Positions 26,091 through 52,811 of a stretch of DNA of 64,000 nucleotides are shown here, piece after piece. The position numbers were made by a program, and so were the translations under genes. The stretch comes from Eunapius fragilis (lineage: Eukaryota; Porifera; Demospongiae; Spongillida; Spongillidae). The notes beneath the pieces were generated by a model. That model did not search any database and was not told the origin of the DNA. It saw only the letters and a list, made by a program, of their open reading frames with translations. The stretch's first letter is position 1; every line of letters begins with the position of its first letter. The DNA is taken from positions 4,977,835 to 5,041,834 of the forward strand of contig OY811989.1 of the NCBI GenBank assembly GCA_963681505.1, in the 5' to 3' direction.

Positions 26091-26753
26091 TCAGATCCAT
26101 CATCAAGTCACTATAATGGCTATGGTAAACCTCCTGGGGCTATGTCTGACAATGGCCCAGGTCTGGTATGATTGCATCAATTTTGCTTTGCACTTGAATA
26201 CATTTTTACATAATTTATTCAGTTTTCTGTCACCTAAACATGTACATCGACATTCACAATGGGGTACAGTGGTATACATCACTAACCTCAGCATATGGGT
26301 AGAACGCTTTGATATTTTGTGAAAGAAAATAGGTTTTGGTGTCAAAATTGATTCTGTATGTGGCAGCTGAAAGACTTTCACCTTCACTCATAAGAGTGGA
26401 ACACCTCCCATCCTGATCAGTGACACTGAGGGGAACGAAAGGGTCAAACTATGCGAGTCTCCGTTTTTTACCTTCTGCCAACAGTTATCCAGCGGTCACC
26501 AGAATAGATCGCCAGTTCAAGAGGGACACCACGTGCCGGCATTCCAAGAGCAACGTCGAGCACGTGAGACGTGATAGGGGAGCACCTCGGAGTAGTCATG
26601 CAACGCTGTGAAGAGGAAGGTCACATCATTCGAATGGTATACTTATCCTACGTCTTTCGACTCTTGACGATTCACGTGTCTTGAAATTGTAATTAATCGC
26701 GCGGCCATCGAAATTATATGCGCGCGTGCACCTCAAACCAAATCTACATGGAA

Positions 26754-27058
26754 TCGTGACAGCGAAAAGGGAATTTAGCGCATATTTTTTCAAGTTTTCA
26801 AATTATTTTAAATTCTAAGAGACACTTATGTCCTCTACAACTTCTTTCTTACGCACTGGAAATTAGTGGCGCAATTATAAAATTTTAGGAGCATCAAAGT
26901 TGACGCTTGCAATTGAAATGCACGAGTAATTAAAAATTCAGGCCACTAATTTCCAGTGCGTAAGAAAGAAGTTGTAGAGGACATAAGTGTCTCTTAGAAT
27001 TTAAAATAATTTGAAAACTTGAAAAAATATGCGCTAAATTCTCTTTTCGCTGTCACGA
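26754..27058. mobile_element. Near-perfect foldback element with 117-bp arms
   Basis: The left arm 26754-26870 and right arm 26942-27058 are reverse complements with about one mismatch in 117 bp (GAAAAGGGAATT against its partner GAAAAGAGAATT). The 71-bp loop is AT-rich and has no ORF. The outer ends are TCGTGAC and GTCACGA. The loop (TTGAAATGCACGAGTAATTA) resembles the inner right side of the element in the ALG8 intron (TTGAAATGTATGGCTAATTA), so they may belong to one MITE family. The near identity of the arms suggests recent insertion. Confidence 0.85.
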
Positions 27059-27243
27059 CCCCATTTAATTATTACCTCTGCTCTCATCAGTAAACAGTTA
27101 TACGTATAGTTTACATGCCTTTGAAGGATAGATTTAAAGGTTTATGCACATACTGATTACATCGTAGCTATCTATTTTATCACAACTCGATTTGCGGTAA
27201 GTGTAATAAATAAATTAAAAATTAATAGCCCGTTCAACAAAAA

Positions 27244-28829
<1,586 letters not shown>

Positions 28830-29420
28830 CAGAACTAGAAATGGCAGCTACTCTTTCATATATTCGAAATGCATATACACACTGGGTGATAACGTGTTAC
28901 GTAATACATATCAGTGTCTTAAAATGTGTGTTGTATTCTATTTATGTGACTGTAAGGTATTTTTGTTTGTGTTACATGAATGTGAGCAAATTCAAACAAC
29001 AGCATATTATGGCACGACCCACACGACTATACCACTAGCTAATTTTGTGGTGTAGCCATTGCCACATGTTACGTGTACTACAGCAGTAAGGAATTAGGTA
29101 GGCTTGGGCCAATGATTATTAGGGGGGCGGGTCACCTTCTTATACTGTAGGAGACTTATGTAGAAATCACAGCGCTGCAATGAAGCACTGTGATGAAGCA
29201 GTGCAATGTAGCAGTGTTGATCATGTTTCCTCTCCACTTTAGCACCTTCATCTTCATAGTGGTCATGTGAGAAATAACTTTCAGTAATGACAAACAACAT
29301 ACTAATGTTCAATAAGCAATCCAGTCTTTGTGGGCTGTACACACAATACACACACAATAACTAGTACACTAAAACTGAATAGGCTCTAATAAGAGTTAAC
29401 ACGGATCTTGTGTTTGAGGT
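28830..29420. other. Convergent spacer, RBX1 / CYFIP
   Basis: 590 bp with the 3' UTRs of both genes. No coding signal; frames at 28841-29055 and 29094-29357 are unremarkable. Confidence 0.5.
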
Positions 29421-43078
<13,658 letters not shown>

Positions 43079-43785
43079 TTTAATGCCATATACGGGAACC
43101 TGGGCGACACAAATGTTGCGGCCTCCAAGCAGTGCCCACTGCCGCACTTGATGTCAACAATTAACTGAACGTCTCGAAATTTTGCAATGCTGGCTGGCTA
43201 CTAAGTAGATGGTTCGAGTCCGGGCTAGTTAATTGCCAGAAAGAAATAATTTTTTTTGATGAAAATTTTCTATCTGGTGCACTCCGCAGTTTGCAGGAAG
43301 GTGAGGATCAGTTACATAACTATTGCATACTATGGTAACTGAATATATCACTGAGCGTCCTGAATTTTTACTATCTGTTAACATCCTTTTTGTTTGCTGG
43401 CAGTCGTTCGTAGATTTTTGCTTCGTTTCTGCTTTTAGCTGAGGCAGTACTGTTACTCGGGAGGGGGGACTTTGCTTCTTACGGTTAAATAGATAATTAC
43501 GATTTACAGGATGACGCTACAAGGTTCAAAACAGGATGTAATAAAACCAGAAGTGTTTCAAGTGTGAACTAGACACAGAAAAATACAGTATATAGTTCTG
43601 TTGCTTAAATAGAGCAAAGAGCCTTATGGAATGTACTGTAAGGACCACAAATAGGGAGTGGTGTTGAACATAGCCACCTGTGAATGGACACAAAGCTGGT
43701 AGTGAAGATAGTGCCATTCACAATAGAGGCAAAAGGAGGAGGGGTTGACACGGAGACACAAGGACATACTAAACGTCATTCTTTG
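43079..43785. other. Spacer between CYFIP start and AP-4-like stop
   Basis: 707 bp. Should contain the CYFIP promoter and AP-4-like 3' UTR. GGTTCGAGTCCGG at 43212-43224 matches a Pol III B box, but I find no partner A box or cloverleaf, so no tRNA is called. Confidence 0.5.
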
Positions 43786-45077
43786 TCACAAAGCGCAAAC
43801 TGGAGGGCTGACTCTTGTGGAGTCTTTACCCGACGATATTGGTACGAATGTTCCATTGTTACTAACATTCCTTTCCTGGGTTGCACAGGTGGGCGTTGCG
43901 GATCGACTGAAAGCATCGCCCTCGATCTGTCTGATGGCACGGACAATGATATCCAGATTATTTCGGGGCTCGGGTGAAGAGGTCCTAGGCTTTTTTCTCA
44001 CACAGCTGTTGTCATTGGCGTCATTTTCATCATTGTCATCATCTTCATCATCCTCATCTTCGTTGTCTGGGTACTCCTTTATCGGTGTGCGGTCATTGCT
44101 GCCCACCTCAAGTGAACGTCTGAGAGCACGCTCCTTTTCAAGCTCCAGTTTGACTCGTTCCAACTCTTTTTGGGTGTGAAATATCTGCTCCAACTCCTTA
44201 TTGGCTGCCTTGTCGTCATCAAAGACCATGGGGCTCGTGGCCTTGCTCACCCTGTTACCACCGAGGGGTTCCCCCAGTCCGTGCTCCCCCGAGGGCCAAT
44301 ATTTCGAAAGAGCCACGCGTAGCGAGGTGTTTTGCTGTACCAGCCTCTCTCTGTCCTGGTTCAATCTGTATATGAACTCGGCAGCGTGCTGTAGTATAGA
44401 AGCCTGGTAGCGTGGGAACAAACGAAACGACATTTAAAGTACACTATCGCGTTCTGTGCAAACTTTTGCGTTCACCTTGCTAAGTTTCTCTCCCTGCACG
44501 TGAGGCATCAAGAGCTTGAGCGTGTGGAAGCCCGCGTTGATGCTTTGCATGCGACGTCGCTCGTTCGAGTTGGCAATTTGCCGTCTAAGCTTCTTGTCCA
44601 CGGGCCTTTTGGATTGTGGGCTTGAGGCGCTGCTGTGTGTTGACGGAGGATGAAGTACAAAATTAAAGTGCCTACACTTGCCCTTGTATCTCGATTACGG
44701 TGCAGTGTTAATTCAAAAACACATGCAGTGTGATAAAACTACCGTGTATACACAAACGACTTGAAGTTATACTTATAGTAAAATACTAGCAAGGATGTTG
44801 AAGTAATCTAATCCATGCGGGGATAGGCTGTCAGTAGATGTTTGGATGGTATGTGAGCGTTTGTGACAATGCAATATTATTAAGCAGTGGGGAACAAAGC
44901 TTACTCGTCTTCTGGAGAATACGGCTTGTCGGAGTGATCGCTTGAGCTCAAAGGCTGTGGGTAGAATATCATCGCTCTGGTGTCTGCCGACGGACTCGTA
45001 GTTGGAGGGTACGGAAACTGTCTAATAGACGGGAGGGGCGGAAGAGGGAAGTATGCGGGATACGGCGACGGGTCCAT
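43786..45077 (-). CDS. TFAP4: TFAP4-like (AP-4) bHLH leucine-zipper transcription factor
   Basis: Three exons on the minus strand, 45077-44905, 44632-44476, 44403-43786, in phase; 315 residues. The basic region and helix 1 read RRQIANSNERRRMQSINAGF (nearly identical to vertebrate AP-4), the loop contains HVQGEKLSK, and helix 2 starts the third exon (ASILQHAAEFIYRLNQDRER). A coiled coil with heptad leucines follows (KELEQIFHTQKELERVKLEL), then a very acidic stretch rich in Asp, Glu and Asn, and the AP-4-specific motif NNLDIIVRAIRQIEG near the C-terminus. AP-4 binds E-boxes CAGCTG as a homodimer. The N-terminus is Pro/Tyr-rich and unlike vertebrates. Head to head with WDR55, 161 bp between start codons. 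Confidence 0.93.
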
Positions 45078-45238
45078 CCTTCTTTAGCCTTTTTAAAGCT
45101 CTCCTAAGCTTTCGCTGGCGAAATTCGTCGGATTCTCTTCAGAAAGACTGCGTTTAAAAGTTTGTTTACGGACGAAGGGATCAGCTGACGGGTCAATGAC
45201 GATACAATGCTAGGTCAACAAAGATCAAGAAGTCCACG
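45078..45238. promoter_or_regulatory. Divergent promoter region, AP-4-like / WDR55
   Basis: 161 bp between divergent start codons. It contains CAGCTG at 45182-45187, the AP-4 consensus E-box, compatible with autoregulation (inference). Confidence 0.5.
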
Positions 45239-48200
45239 ATGCACGATCCAAAAGGTAAGGCACGGTCCTTGCAGTGTAAAGACGCTTCGCGCTTGTTCCA
45301 AACGAGTGACAGCTGTACGTGCGACTATTCAGGATACACACACAAAAAAAAATCTGGCGGGCTCTTCTGTGTGAGGTGTGGTTACATTCGCGGTTAAACA
45401 AAGGGGCGGTCCGGTGGTAACCAATTAAATTTCATTGCGCGCAATTTTTTTGGCGGGATAAATTATCTTAGTTCCCGCCAAAAACCTAAATCGTAGAATC
45501 CTGTATCACTCTCCAACGATTTATGGGTCCCTAGCCACCAAACATCTTATTTTCCACCACCTCACCAGTGTGTGTTTACACACACGCACACACATGCATG
45601 TATGACCACACCTAGTAATCATATATTGGTTCGCAATTATGTCCACAGGAACTGCCATGGCTGTCCCACTAGAGATTCATTACAGCAGAGCCAAAAATAG
45701 TCATGATGACATCATTTTTGCTATGGAGACCCACCCATCATCTGATCTGTTGATGCTTGGTGATATTCATGGACATATCAGCTTGTGAGTTCACAGACAG
45801 TGAATGTTACTGCCCATATCTGATAGTGGCTTTGTGAGGGCGTGGGCTTGATGTGTGTGAAGTGAGAGATGTATGTGTGTTTGTGAAGATAAGGGTATGA
45901 GTTAGGTGTATATGTGAAGGTGAGGGATAAGCGTGATGGTGAGGATATGAGTTAGGTGTATATGGGTGAAGGTGAGGGATAAGCGTGACGGTGAGGATAT
46001 GAGTTAGGTGTATATTTGAGGTGAGGTTTGTAGATATATGTAAAGGTGAGAAATGTGAAGGTGAGGGTGTATGATGTATTTATGAAGGTATTATGCATAT
46101 CACATTTGACCAGTCTAGCCAATGGTGACCAGTGTAGCCAATGGTGACCAGTGTAGCCAATGGTGACCAGTGTAGCCAATGGTGACCAGTGTAGCCATTG
46201 GTGACCAGTGTAGCCAATGGTGACCAGTGTAGCCAATGGTGACCAGTGTAGCCAATGGTGACCAGTGTAGCCAATGGTGACCAGTGTAGCCAATGGTGAC
46301 CAGTGTAGCCAATGGTGACCAGTGTAGCCATTGGTGACCAGTGTAGCCAATGGTGACCAGTGTAGCCATTGGTGACCAGTGTAGCCAATGGTGACCAGTG
46401 TAGCCATTGGTGACCAGTGTAGCCAATGGTGACCAGTGTAGCCAATGGTGACCAGTGTAGCCATTGGTGACCAGTGTAGCCATTGGTGACCAGTGTAGCC
46501 AATGGTGACCAGTGTAGCCAATGGTGACCAGTGTAGCCAATGGTGACCAGTGTAGCCAATGGTGACCAGTGTAGCCATTGGTGACCAGTGTAGCCATTGG
46601 TGACCAGTGTGTTGTATTGGCAAAGCTATGTGGTAAGTTGGGGGTAGGTATGGCAATTCTTCTGTCAAGAAGAAGTGAGGAATGTTTTGCCTCAGTAACT
46701 GGATGTTATCTCTGCTCCATTGGTGTTCTTCAATCTACCAAAGACACTCGTACAGTCCTGGTAAAAGCTGCAAATTGCTGTGGTCTGTCAATCACTACCC
46801 CGGGAGACCATGTCGAGTTGCTAGATTTTCAAGAAGCGGAGAGTGTAAGTCAACTTACTACCAATGCAGGCACAAATTAGCGGGTGGACTTACTTGATGG
46901 CTTGATATTTAAAGGGACCTTATGAATTTTATCTAGTGTGCTGTTAATAGGAGAGGGAATGGGGAAAAGAGGGAATGGGGAAGAGAGGGAATGGGGAGGA
47001 GAGGGAATGGGGAAGAGAGGGAATGGGGAAAAGAGGGAATGGGGAGGAGAGGGAATGGGGAGGAGAGGGAATGGGGAGGGGGAAGTGATCACATACACAG
47101 TCACACCCCTAACAGTGTGACCCTCCTGTCCTTGGTTACCCCCCCCCCCAGGGCTGTGCACTGCTTCCAAGGATCTAACATCACTCTACATCACTGATAC
47201 TGAGAGAGGCACATTGGTCCACACAGTACCGAAGGCTTTTGGGTAACACACAGTTATTTTTAATGGGGGGGGGGGGGGGCATGTTTAGTGACCAATGCTG
47301 TTACCTTCTACAGTACCACAGTCTTCTCTTTGTGCACCGCATCAGAGACTCTGATATGCTCAGGGGATGAAGACGGAGAGATAAAGGTACAATGGCTCAA
47401 TACACTCCAAAGACTTCAATTACTCAAAAGACTCCATTCACATTCAATAGCTATGGGACACACGCTCTTGGAAGGAAGTACTTGCTGTCAAAGAGAACAG
47501 TGAATACATTTCAGCCATCGTTGTGGATAACAAAAGGAATACTTTGCTTGCCACTAGGTGAATCTGGTTGTGGGATGTGGGGGAGAGTGGGTGGGAAAGG
47601 AGAATGGGGAGGAGGAAGTATGAGTGGATGGGGAAGAGGAAATATGGGAAATGAGGATCACCCCCCAACTCCAGTACCCCACCCATAATGATTGTTTTAG
47701 ACAGTATCATTTGAATTCATCACCATTCAAAGTCATATACATGCTGAAAATCATGTCCATCGTTCCAGTTATTAGATATTATTAGGTCATTTATTCCAGG
47801 GAAATTGTACTTGAACTCTGATATGTCCATTAGTTTCAAGTAGCCATTTAACGTTAACATATGACGTTTGTATCTGCTATGATGGACAGCAAACATGAAT
47901 GAAAACTTTACAATTCTGGGGTGCTGCTGCTGGTGTAACTTGGAGGTGTTTTTGGTGTAGTTGGGGATGTTGGTGCACCCTTGGGACCTTGGGGTGATGG
48001 TGTAACCTGGTGTTTTTAGTTATCTTTGAGTGTTGCCATAACACCAAGTATTGATGTGTGTATGTAGAATGTAGGGAGGTATGTGTGTACATGTGTGTGC
48101 AAGTATGAGGGTACGAGTAGTGTGCAAGTATGAGGGTACGAGTGGTGTGCAAGTATGAGGGTACGAGTAGTGTGCAAGTATGAGGGTACGAGTAGTGTGC

Positions 48201-51200
48201 AAGTATGAGGGTACGAGTAGTGTGCAAGTATGAGGGTACGAGTGGTGTGCAAGTATGAGGGTACGAGTGGTGTGCAAGTATGAGGGTACGAGTACTGTGC
48301 AAGTATGAGGGTACGAGTAGTGTGCAAGTATGAGGGTACGAGTAGTGTGCAAGTATGAGGGTACGAGTGGTGTGCAAGTATGAGGGTACGAGTGGTGTGC
48401 AAGTATGAGGGTACGAGTGGTGTGCAAGTATGAGGGTACGAGTAGTGTGCAAGTATGAGGGTACGAGTAGTGTGCAAGTATGAGGGTACGAGTAGTGTGC
48501 AAGTATGAGGGTATGAGTAGTGTGCAAGTATGAGGGTATGAGTAGGTGTATATAGGCAGATGTGGTTAAACTTTTGTTCCTCGCAGTGGAGATGGGAGTC
48601 TTGCAGTGGTTGACCTTAGGAACAGAAAATTTGAGGAACAGTCAGACTGTTGTGAGAGTGAACTGACATGTCTTGCTGTTGCTAAGGTGTGCAGCCATAC
48701 CCGTAGTTTGTTGCTAAGGAGGGCAGCCATGTCCATAGTTTGTTGCTAAGGTGTGCAGCCATACCCTTAGCTTGTTGCTAAGGTGTGCAGCCACACCCAT
48801 AGTTTGTTGCTAAGGTGTGCAGCCATACCCGTAGTTTGTTGCTAAGGTGTGCAGCCATGTCCATAGTTTGTTGCTAAGGTGTGCAGCCATACCCTTAGCT
48901 TGTTGCTAAGGTGTGCAGCCATACCCGTAGTTTGTTGCTAAGGTGTGCAGCCATGTCCATAGTTTGTTGCTAAGGTGTACAGCCATACCCTTAGCTTGTT
49001 GCTAAGGTGTGCAGCCACACCCATAGTTTGTTGCTAAGGTGTGCAGCCATACCCTTAGTTTGTTGCTAAGGTGGGCAGCCATGTCCATAGTTTGTTGCTA
49101 AGGTGTGCAGCCATACCCTTAGCTTGTTGCTAAGGTGGGCAGCCATGTCCATAGTTTGTTGCTAAGGTGTGCAGCCATACCCTTAGTTTGTTGCTAAGGT
49201 GGGCAGCCATGTCCATAGTTTGTTGCTAAGGTGTGCAGCCATACCCTTAGCTTGTTGCTAAGGTGGGCAGCCATGTCCATAGTTTGTTGCTAAGGTGTGC
49301 AGCCATACCCGTAGTTTGTTGCTAAGGTGGGCAGCCATACCCGTAGTTTGTTGCTAAGGTGTGCTGCCATACCCATAGTTTGTTGCTAAGGTGGGCAGCC
49401 GTATCCATGCTGAGGTTGTTGGTCTTATTGTATGTATGGTCTGTCCAGTTATAGGTCCATGAGGGTGGCCATGACAGGTCCATGGGGCGGCCATGCCAGG
49501 TCCATAGGGCGGCCATGATAGGTCCATGGGGCGGCCATAGAGGTCCATGGGTTGGCCATGACAGGTCCATGGGTCGGCCATGATAGGTCCATAGGGTGGC
49601 CATGATAGGTCCATGGGGCAGCCATGACAGGTCCATGGGGTGGCCATGATAGGTCCATGGGGTGGCCATGATAGGTCCCAAGGTCCATAGGGCGGCCATG
49701 ATAGGTCCATGGGGCGGCCATAGAGGTCCATGGGTCGGCCATGACAGGTCCATGGGTCGGCCATGATAAGTCCATAGGGTGGCCATGATAGGTCCATAGG
49801 GTGGCCATGATAGGTCCATGGGGCGGCCATGACAGGTCCATGGGGTGGCCATGATAGGTTCATGGGGCGGCCATGACAGGTCCCATGGGGCGGCCATGAC
49901 AGGTCCCATGGGGTGGCCATGACAGGTCCATGGGGTGGCCATGACAGGTCCATGGGGTGGCCATGACAGGTCCCATGGGGCGGCCATGACAGGTCCATGG
50001 GGTGGCCATGACAGGTCCATGGGGTGGCCATGATAGGTCCCAAGGTCCACGGGGTGGCCATGACAGGTCCCATGGGGCGGCTATAGAGGTCCATGGGGCG
50101 GCCATGATAGTTTTGGCTGAAATCCAAAAAATCAGGGACTGTGGATAAAAGCATTCATTCAGCTTAATTCTATTTCTGTTTTGTACAATAAGATTTGCTT
50201 GTGTGTTTGTGTGGTTATATGCATGTATTGAACTATTGACTGTTATTGCTGCTTGTAAAATAAATAACCATTGCTACACTATTAGATAATTAACCAGGAT
50301 CAATATTGATACATGATTGCCCGGTATTGGCACATTGTTTCATTGTGATGGGTAGTTGGTTCACACTGTGATGCTAAATATCTTTGCAGCACACAAGTTT
50401 GTTTATATTTTCTGTTTGAGTTACTGCTCATACAGTGGGCCTTCTCACTCCTCCCCAGGCCTCCCTCACTCCCCACCTGGCCTCCCTCACTCCCCACCTG
50501 GCCTCCCTCACTCCCCACCTGGCCTCCCTCACTCCCCACCTGGCCTCCCTCACTCCCCACCTGGCCTCCCTCACTCCCCACCTGGCCTCCCTCACTCCCC
50601 ACCTGGCCTCCCTCACTCCTCCCCAGGCCTCCCTCACTCCTCCCCAGGCCTCCCTCACTCCTCCCCAGGCCTCCCTCACTCCTCCCCAGGCCTCCTTCAA
50701 TCCTCCCATGCTTCCCTCACTCCTCCCAAGCCTCCCTCACTCCTCCCCTCACCTCCTTCACTCCTCCCACTCATCCCCTGTCTCACTCACTCTCCCTTAG
50801 GGTGGAAGGAAGGTGGTATGTGGAGATGGTGATGGTGTCCTTGGTATCTACACTTGGGGACTTTGGGGTGATGTCACAGATCGATTTGTTGCCCATCCCA
50901 TGTCAGTAGACTCCATGGTGCAGCTCAGTGACAGTGTGCTGTGTACAGGCTGTATGGACGGCCGCATCAGGTGAGCTAAGAGACCATAGCATGACTGTGT
51001 TGGACAGCCATCTTTGTTTGTATAATGCTTTGTTGAAGGTGGGCAAGCATGGAGGATTGTGGGCAAACTGGTCTGTCTGGTAAGGTTTTAGGCTTTCCCT
51101 GGGGTGTGATCATAACTAAACCACACCTGCTATACACAAGCAGCTGCTCAGAGTGATTCTTATTGTGGGGATGTATCAGCTACAACCAGTGACCACAACA

Positions 51201-51783
51201 CATATGCACATGTATGGGGGAGGGTCTTGTTTATAATATACTACATGTGATGTAGTTTGTATAGAAAGGTGTAGCTTAATGTGTGTGACTTCCATGTAAG
51301 GGAAAATATAGAAGTTTATATAAAATATATCCCTCTTCTCGTTTCTTCTCCCTCATCCTTTTCCCTCCTCCCTACCTTCTATCTCCCTCTCCTTCCCACT
51401 CTTCCTTCTCCCTCTCCTCCCCATCTCTTCCTTCCCACTCTCCTCCCCATCTTTTCTTTTGTCACCTATTGTTCAGATCTATACAAATCCAGCCTAACCA
51501 AGTGATGGGGGTCATTGGAGAACATGATGAAGGCTTTCCCATTGACAATCTGTCCCTGACCCATGACCACACCCTCCTTGTAAGCTCCTCCCAGTCCAGC
51601 TGCAAGTTTTGGTCCACTGAGGAAATCCCCAAGATGGCAACCCAAAAGGAGAAGGAAGAGGAGGATGGTGAAGAAGATGAAGAAAGGGTGAGGAGGAGGA
51701 GGAAGAGGAAGAGAAAAAGACCACATATGTGGAGCCGTGAAGAAGAACAGACAAAAAAGGATGATTTCTTTGTTGATCTTTGA
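45239..51783 (+). CDS. WDR55: WDR55-like WD40 protein (ribosome biogenesis)
   Basis: Nucleolar WD40 protein needed for rRNA processing in vertebrates. Exons seen: 45239-45254, 45649-45784, 47152-47242, 47314-47386, 47451-47557, 48587-48686, 50801-50970, 51477-51783. From 47152 to the end all phases close. Blades include LLMLGDIHGHISL, LCTASKDLTSLYITDTERGT, LICSGDEDGEIKLWDTRSW, EYISAIVVDNKRNTLLATSG, DGDGVLGIYTWGLWGDVTDR, LCTGCMDGRIR, HTLLVSSSQSSCKFW. The C-terminal tail is a Lys/Arg/Glu-rich nucleolar-type stretch ending KKDDFFVDL, as in other WDR55. The part between 45784 and 47152 is unresolved: a small exon near 46606 (FVLYWQSYV) and one more are needed. Four large minisatellites sit in the introns. 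Confidence 0.9.
46095..46610. repeat. 19-bp minisatellite in WDR55 intron 2
   Basis: About 27 units of GTAGCCAATGGTGACCAGT with A/T variants at CCAATGG/CCATTGG. Each unit ends in GACCAG, an acceptor-like sequence; the last one may be used as a real acceptor. Open in three frames on the minus strand because 19 is not divisible by 3. Confidence 0.94.
46948..47085. repeat. GAATGGGGAGGAGAG minisatellite in WDR55 intron
   Basis: About nine units of 15-16 bp upstream of exon 47152-47242. Confidence 0.9.
48095..48545. repeat. 25-bp minisatellite in WDR55 intron
   Basis: About 18 units of GTGCAAGTATGAGGGTACGA plus GTAGT, with a GTGGT variant; ends about 45 bp before exon 48587-48686. Confidence 0.94.
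48675..49400. repeat. 32-bp minisatellite carrying the exon donor site
   Basis: About 22 units of TTGTTGCTAAGGTGTGCAGC plus CATACCCGTAGT. The exon 48587-48686 ends in GTTGCTAAG and its donor reads GTGTGCAGCC, so each unit contains a copy of this exon end and donor. Variants at the donor: GTGGGC and GTGTAC. Confidence 0.93.
49455..50110. repeat. 22-bp minisatellite in WDR55 intron
   Basis: About 29 units of GGTCCATGGGGTGGCCATGA plus CA, with nested palindromic CCATGG and GGCCATG. Confidence 0.94.
50445..50760. repeat. 21-bp minisatellite with acceptor-like units in WDR55 intron
   Basis: Units of CTCCCTCACTCCCCACCTGG, later CTCCCTCACTCCTCCCCAGG, directly upstream of the acceptor of exon 50801-50970. 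The latter variant is a polypyrimidine tract plus CAG, i.e. a tandem of decoy acceptors. Confidence 0.92.
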
Positions 51784-52273
51784 AAATCACTGTTTACCTT
51801 ATCCCCTCCTACTCCTTCCTCATCTGTCTTGTCGAATTGTAACACTTATCAGCATAAGGGAATGGGGGTATGGTGGAGGGGTGAGGGTGATGGTGGGCAT
51901 AAGGGAATAGGGGTATGGTGGAGGGGTGAGGGTGAGGTGGGCATAAGGGAATAGGGGATGGTGGAGGGGTGAGGGTGACGGTGGCATAGGGAATAGGAGT
52001 ATGGTGGGGGTGAGGGTGACGGTGGGCATAAGGGAATAGGGTATGGTGGAGGGGTGTGGGTGGATGTTGAATAGGGGTATGGTGGTGGAGGGGTGTGGAT
52101 GGATGGTGGGCATGGGGGAATAGGGGTATGGTGGTGGGGTGAGGCATGAGGGAATGGGGGTATGGTGGTAACAGTAGGCATGAAGGTGAGGGTGACAGTA
52201 GGCATGACTCATTGCACATACATCACCACAACAGTCATTACAAAAATTTATCCATCATAAATTTCTCACGTGT

Positions 52274-52335
<62 letters not shown>

Positions 52336-52811
52336 ACACACAATTAGTATCCCAAACATCAACCTATCATGTACAGGTGGCCAAGGTTGGCACAATGCAC
52401 CACACACACCGAATATCCCATAGGTATTCTATCTGCACACCTGCAGCAAACGGCGGGTCATCTAATCCCCTTTGGAGAATACCTACAAGAGATGTTGATG
52501 GTAATGGTGTGTGTGTTGAATTAGGCGGTGCGCGCTTTGTCATGTATTAATTGCGGTAGTGGGGGTATGACCGCACGCCGTGGTGCTTATCTGTGCATCA
52601 ATCTGCAGAGGTGGAATCCTCGGACGTGCGTGCGCACGCGCGAGTGTTCTGCTTTGACGGCACTGTAGCCATAGGAACGTAGCGTGAGTCCACACACGCT
52701 GAGCAATAATTAAAAAAAAAACCCAAAGGATATTTGGAATATGCTACGATAATTAGCGTCATGTATTGTTCTGAACGGTCAAATATAGCCGTGGGGGGGA
52801 GGTAGGTACTT
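51784..52811. other. Convergent spacer, WDR55 / PGAP2
   Basis: Contains a minisatellite of about 33-37-bp units (AAGGGAATAGGGGTATGGTG with GAGGGGTGAGGG variants) at 51853-52200, a CA microsatellite at 52273-52342, and about 450 bp of unique sequence with the two 3' ends. No gene seen. Confidence 0.7.

Larger units (their letters stand above)
25101..27243. other. Intergenic region before RBX1
   Basis: Contains the 33-bp minisatellite (25486-26090), unannotated sequence (26100-26750) and the foldback element (26754-27058). The short frames near 26103-26387 and 26420-26611 show no homology or splice structure and are not called. Confidence 0.6.

Noticed and set aside
43205-43225. Possible tRNA or tRNA-derived SINE (B-box GGTTCGAGTCC)
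   Set aside because: No A box at the right distance and no cloverleaf stems could be drawn; the B-box match alone is not enough.
45952-46668. Long minus-strand frames with repeating HisTrpLeuHisTrpSerPro
   Set aside because: Product of the 19-bp minisatellite, open in all three frames on that strand, in an intron of WDR55 on the other strand.
47877-48527. 216-residue minus-strand frame (HisThrThrArgThrLeuIle repeats)
   Set aside because: Artefact of the 25-bp minisatellite in a WDR55 intron.
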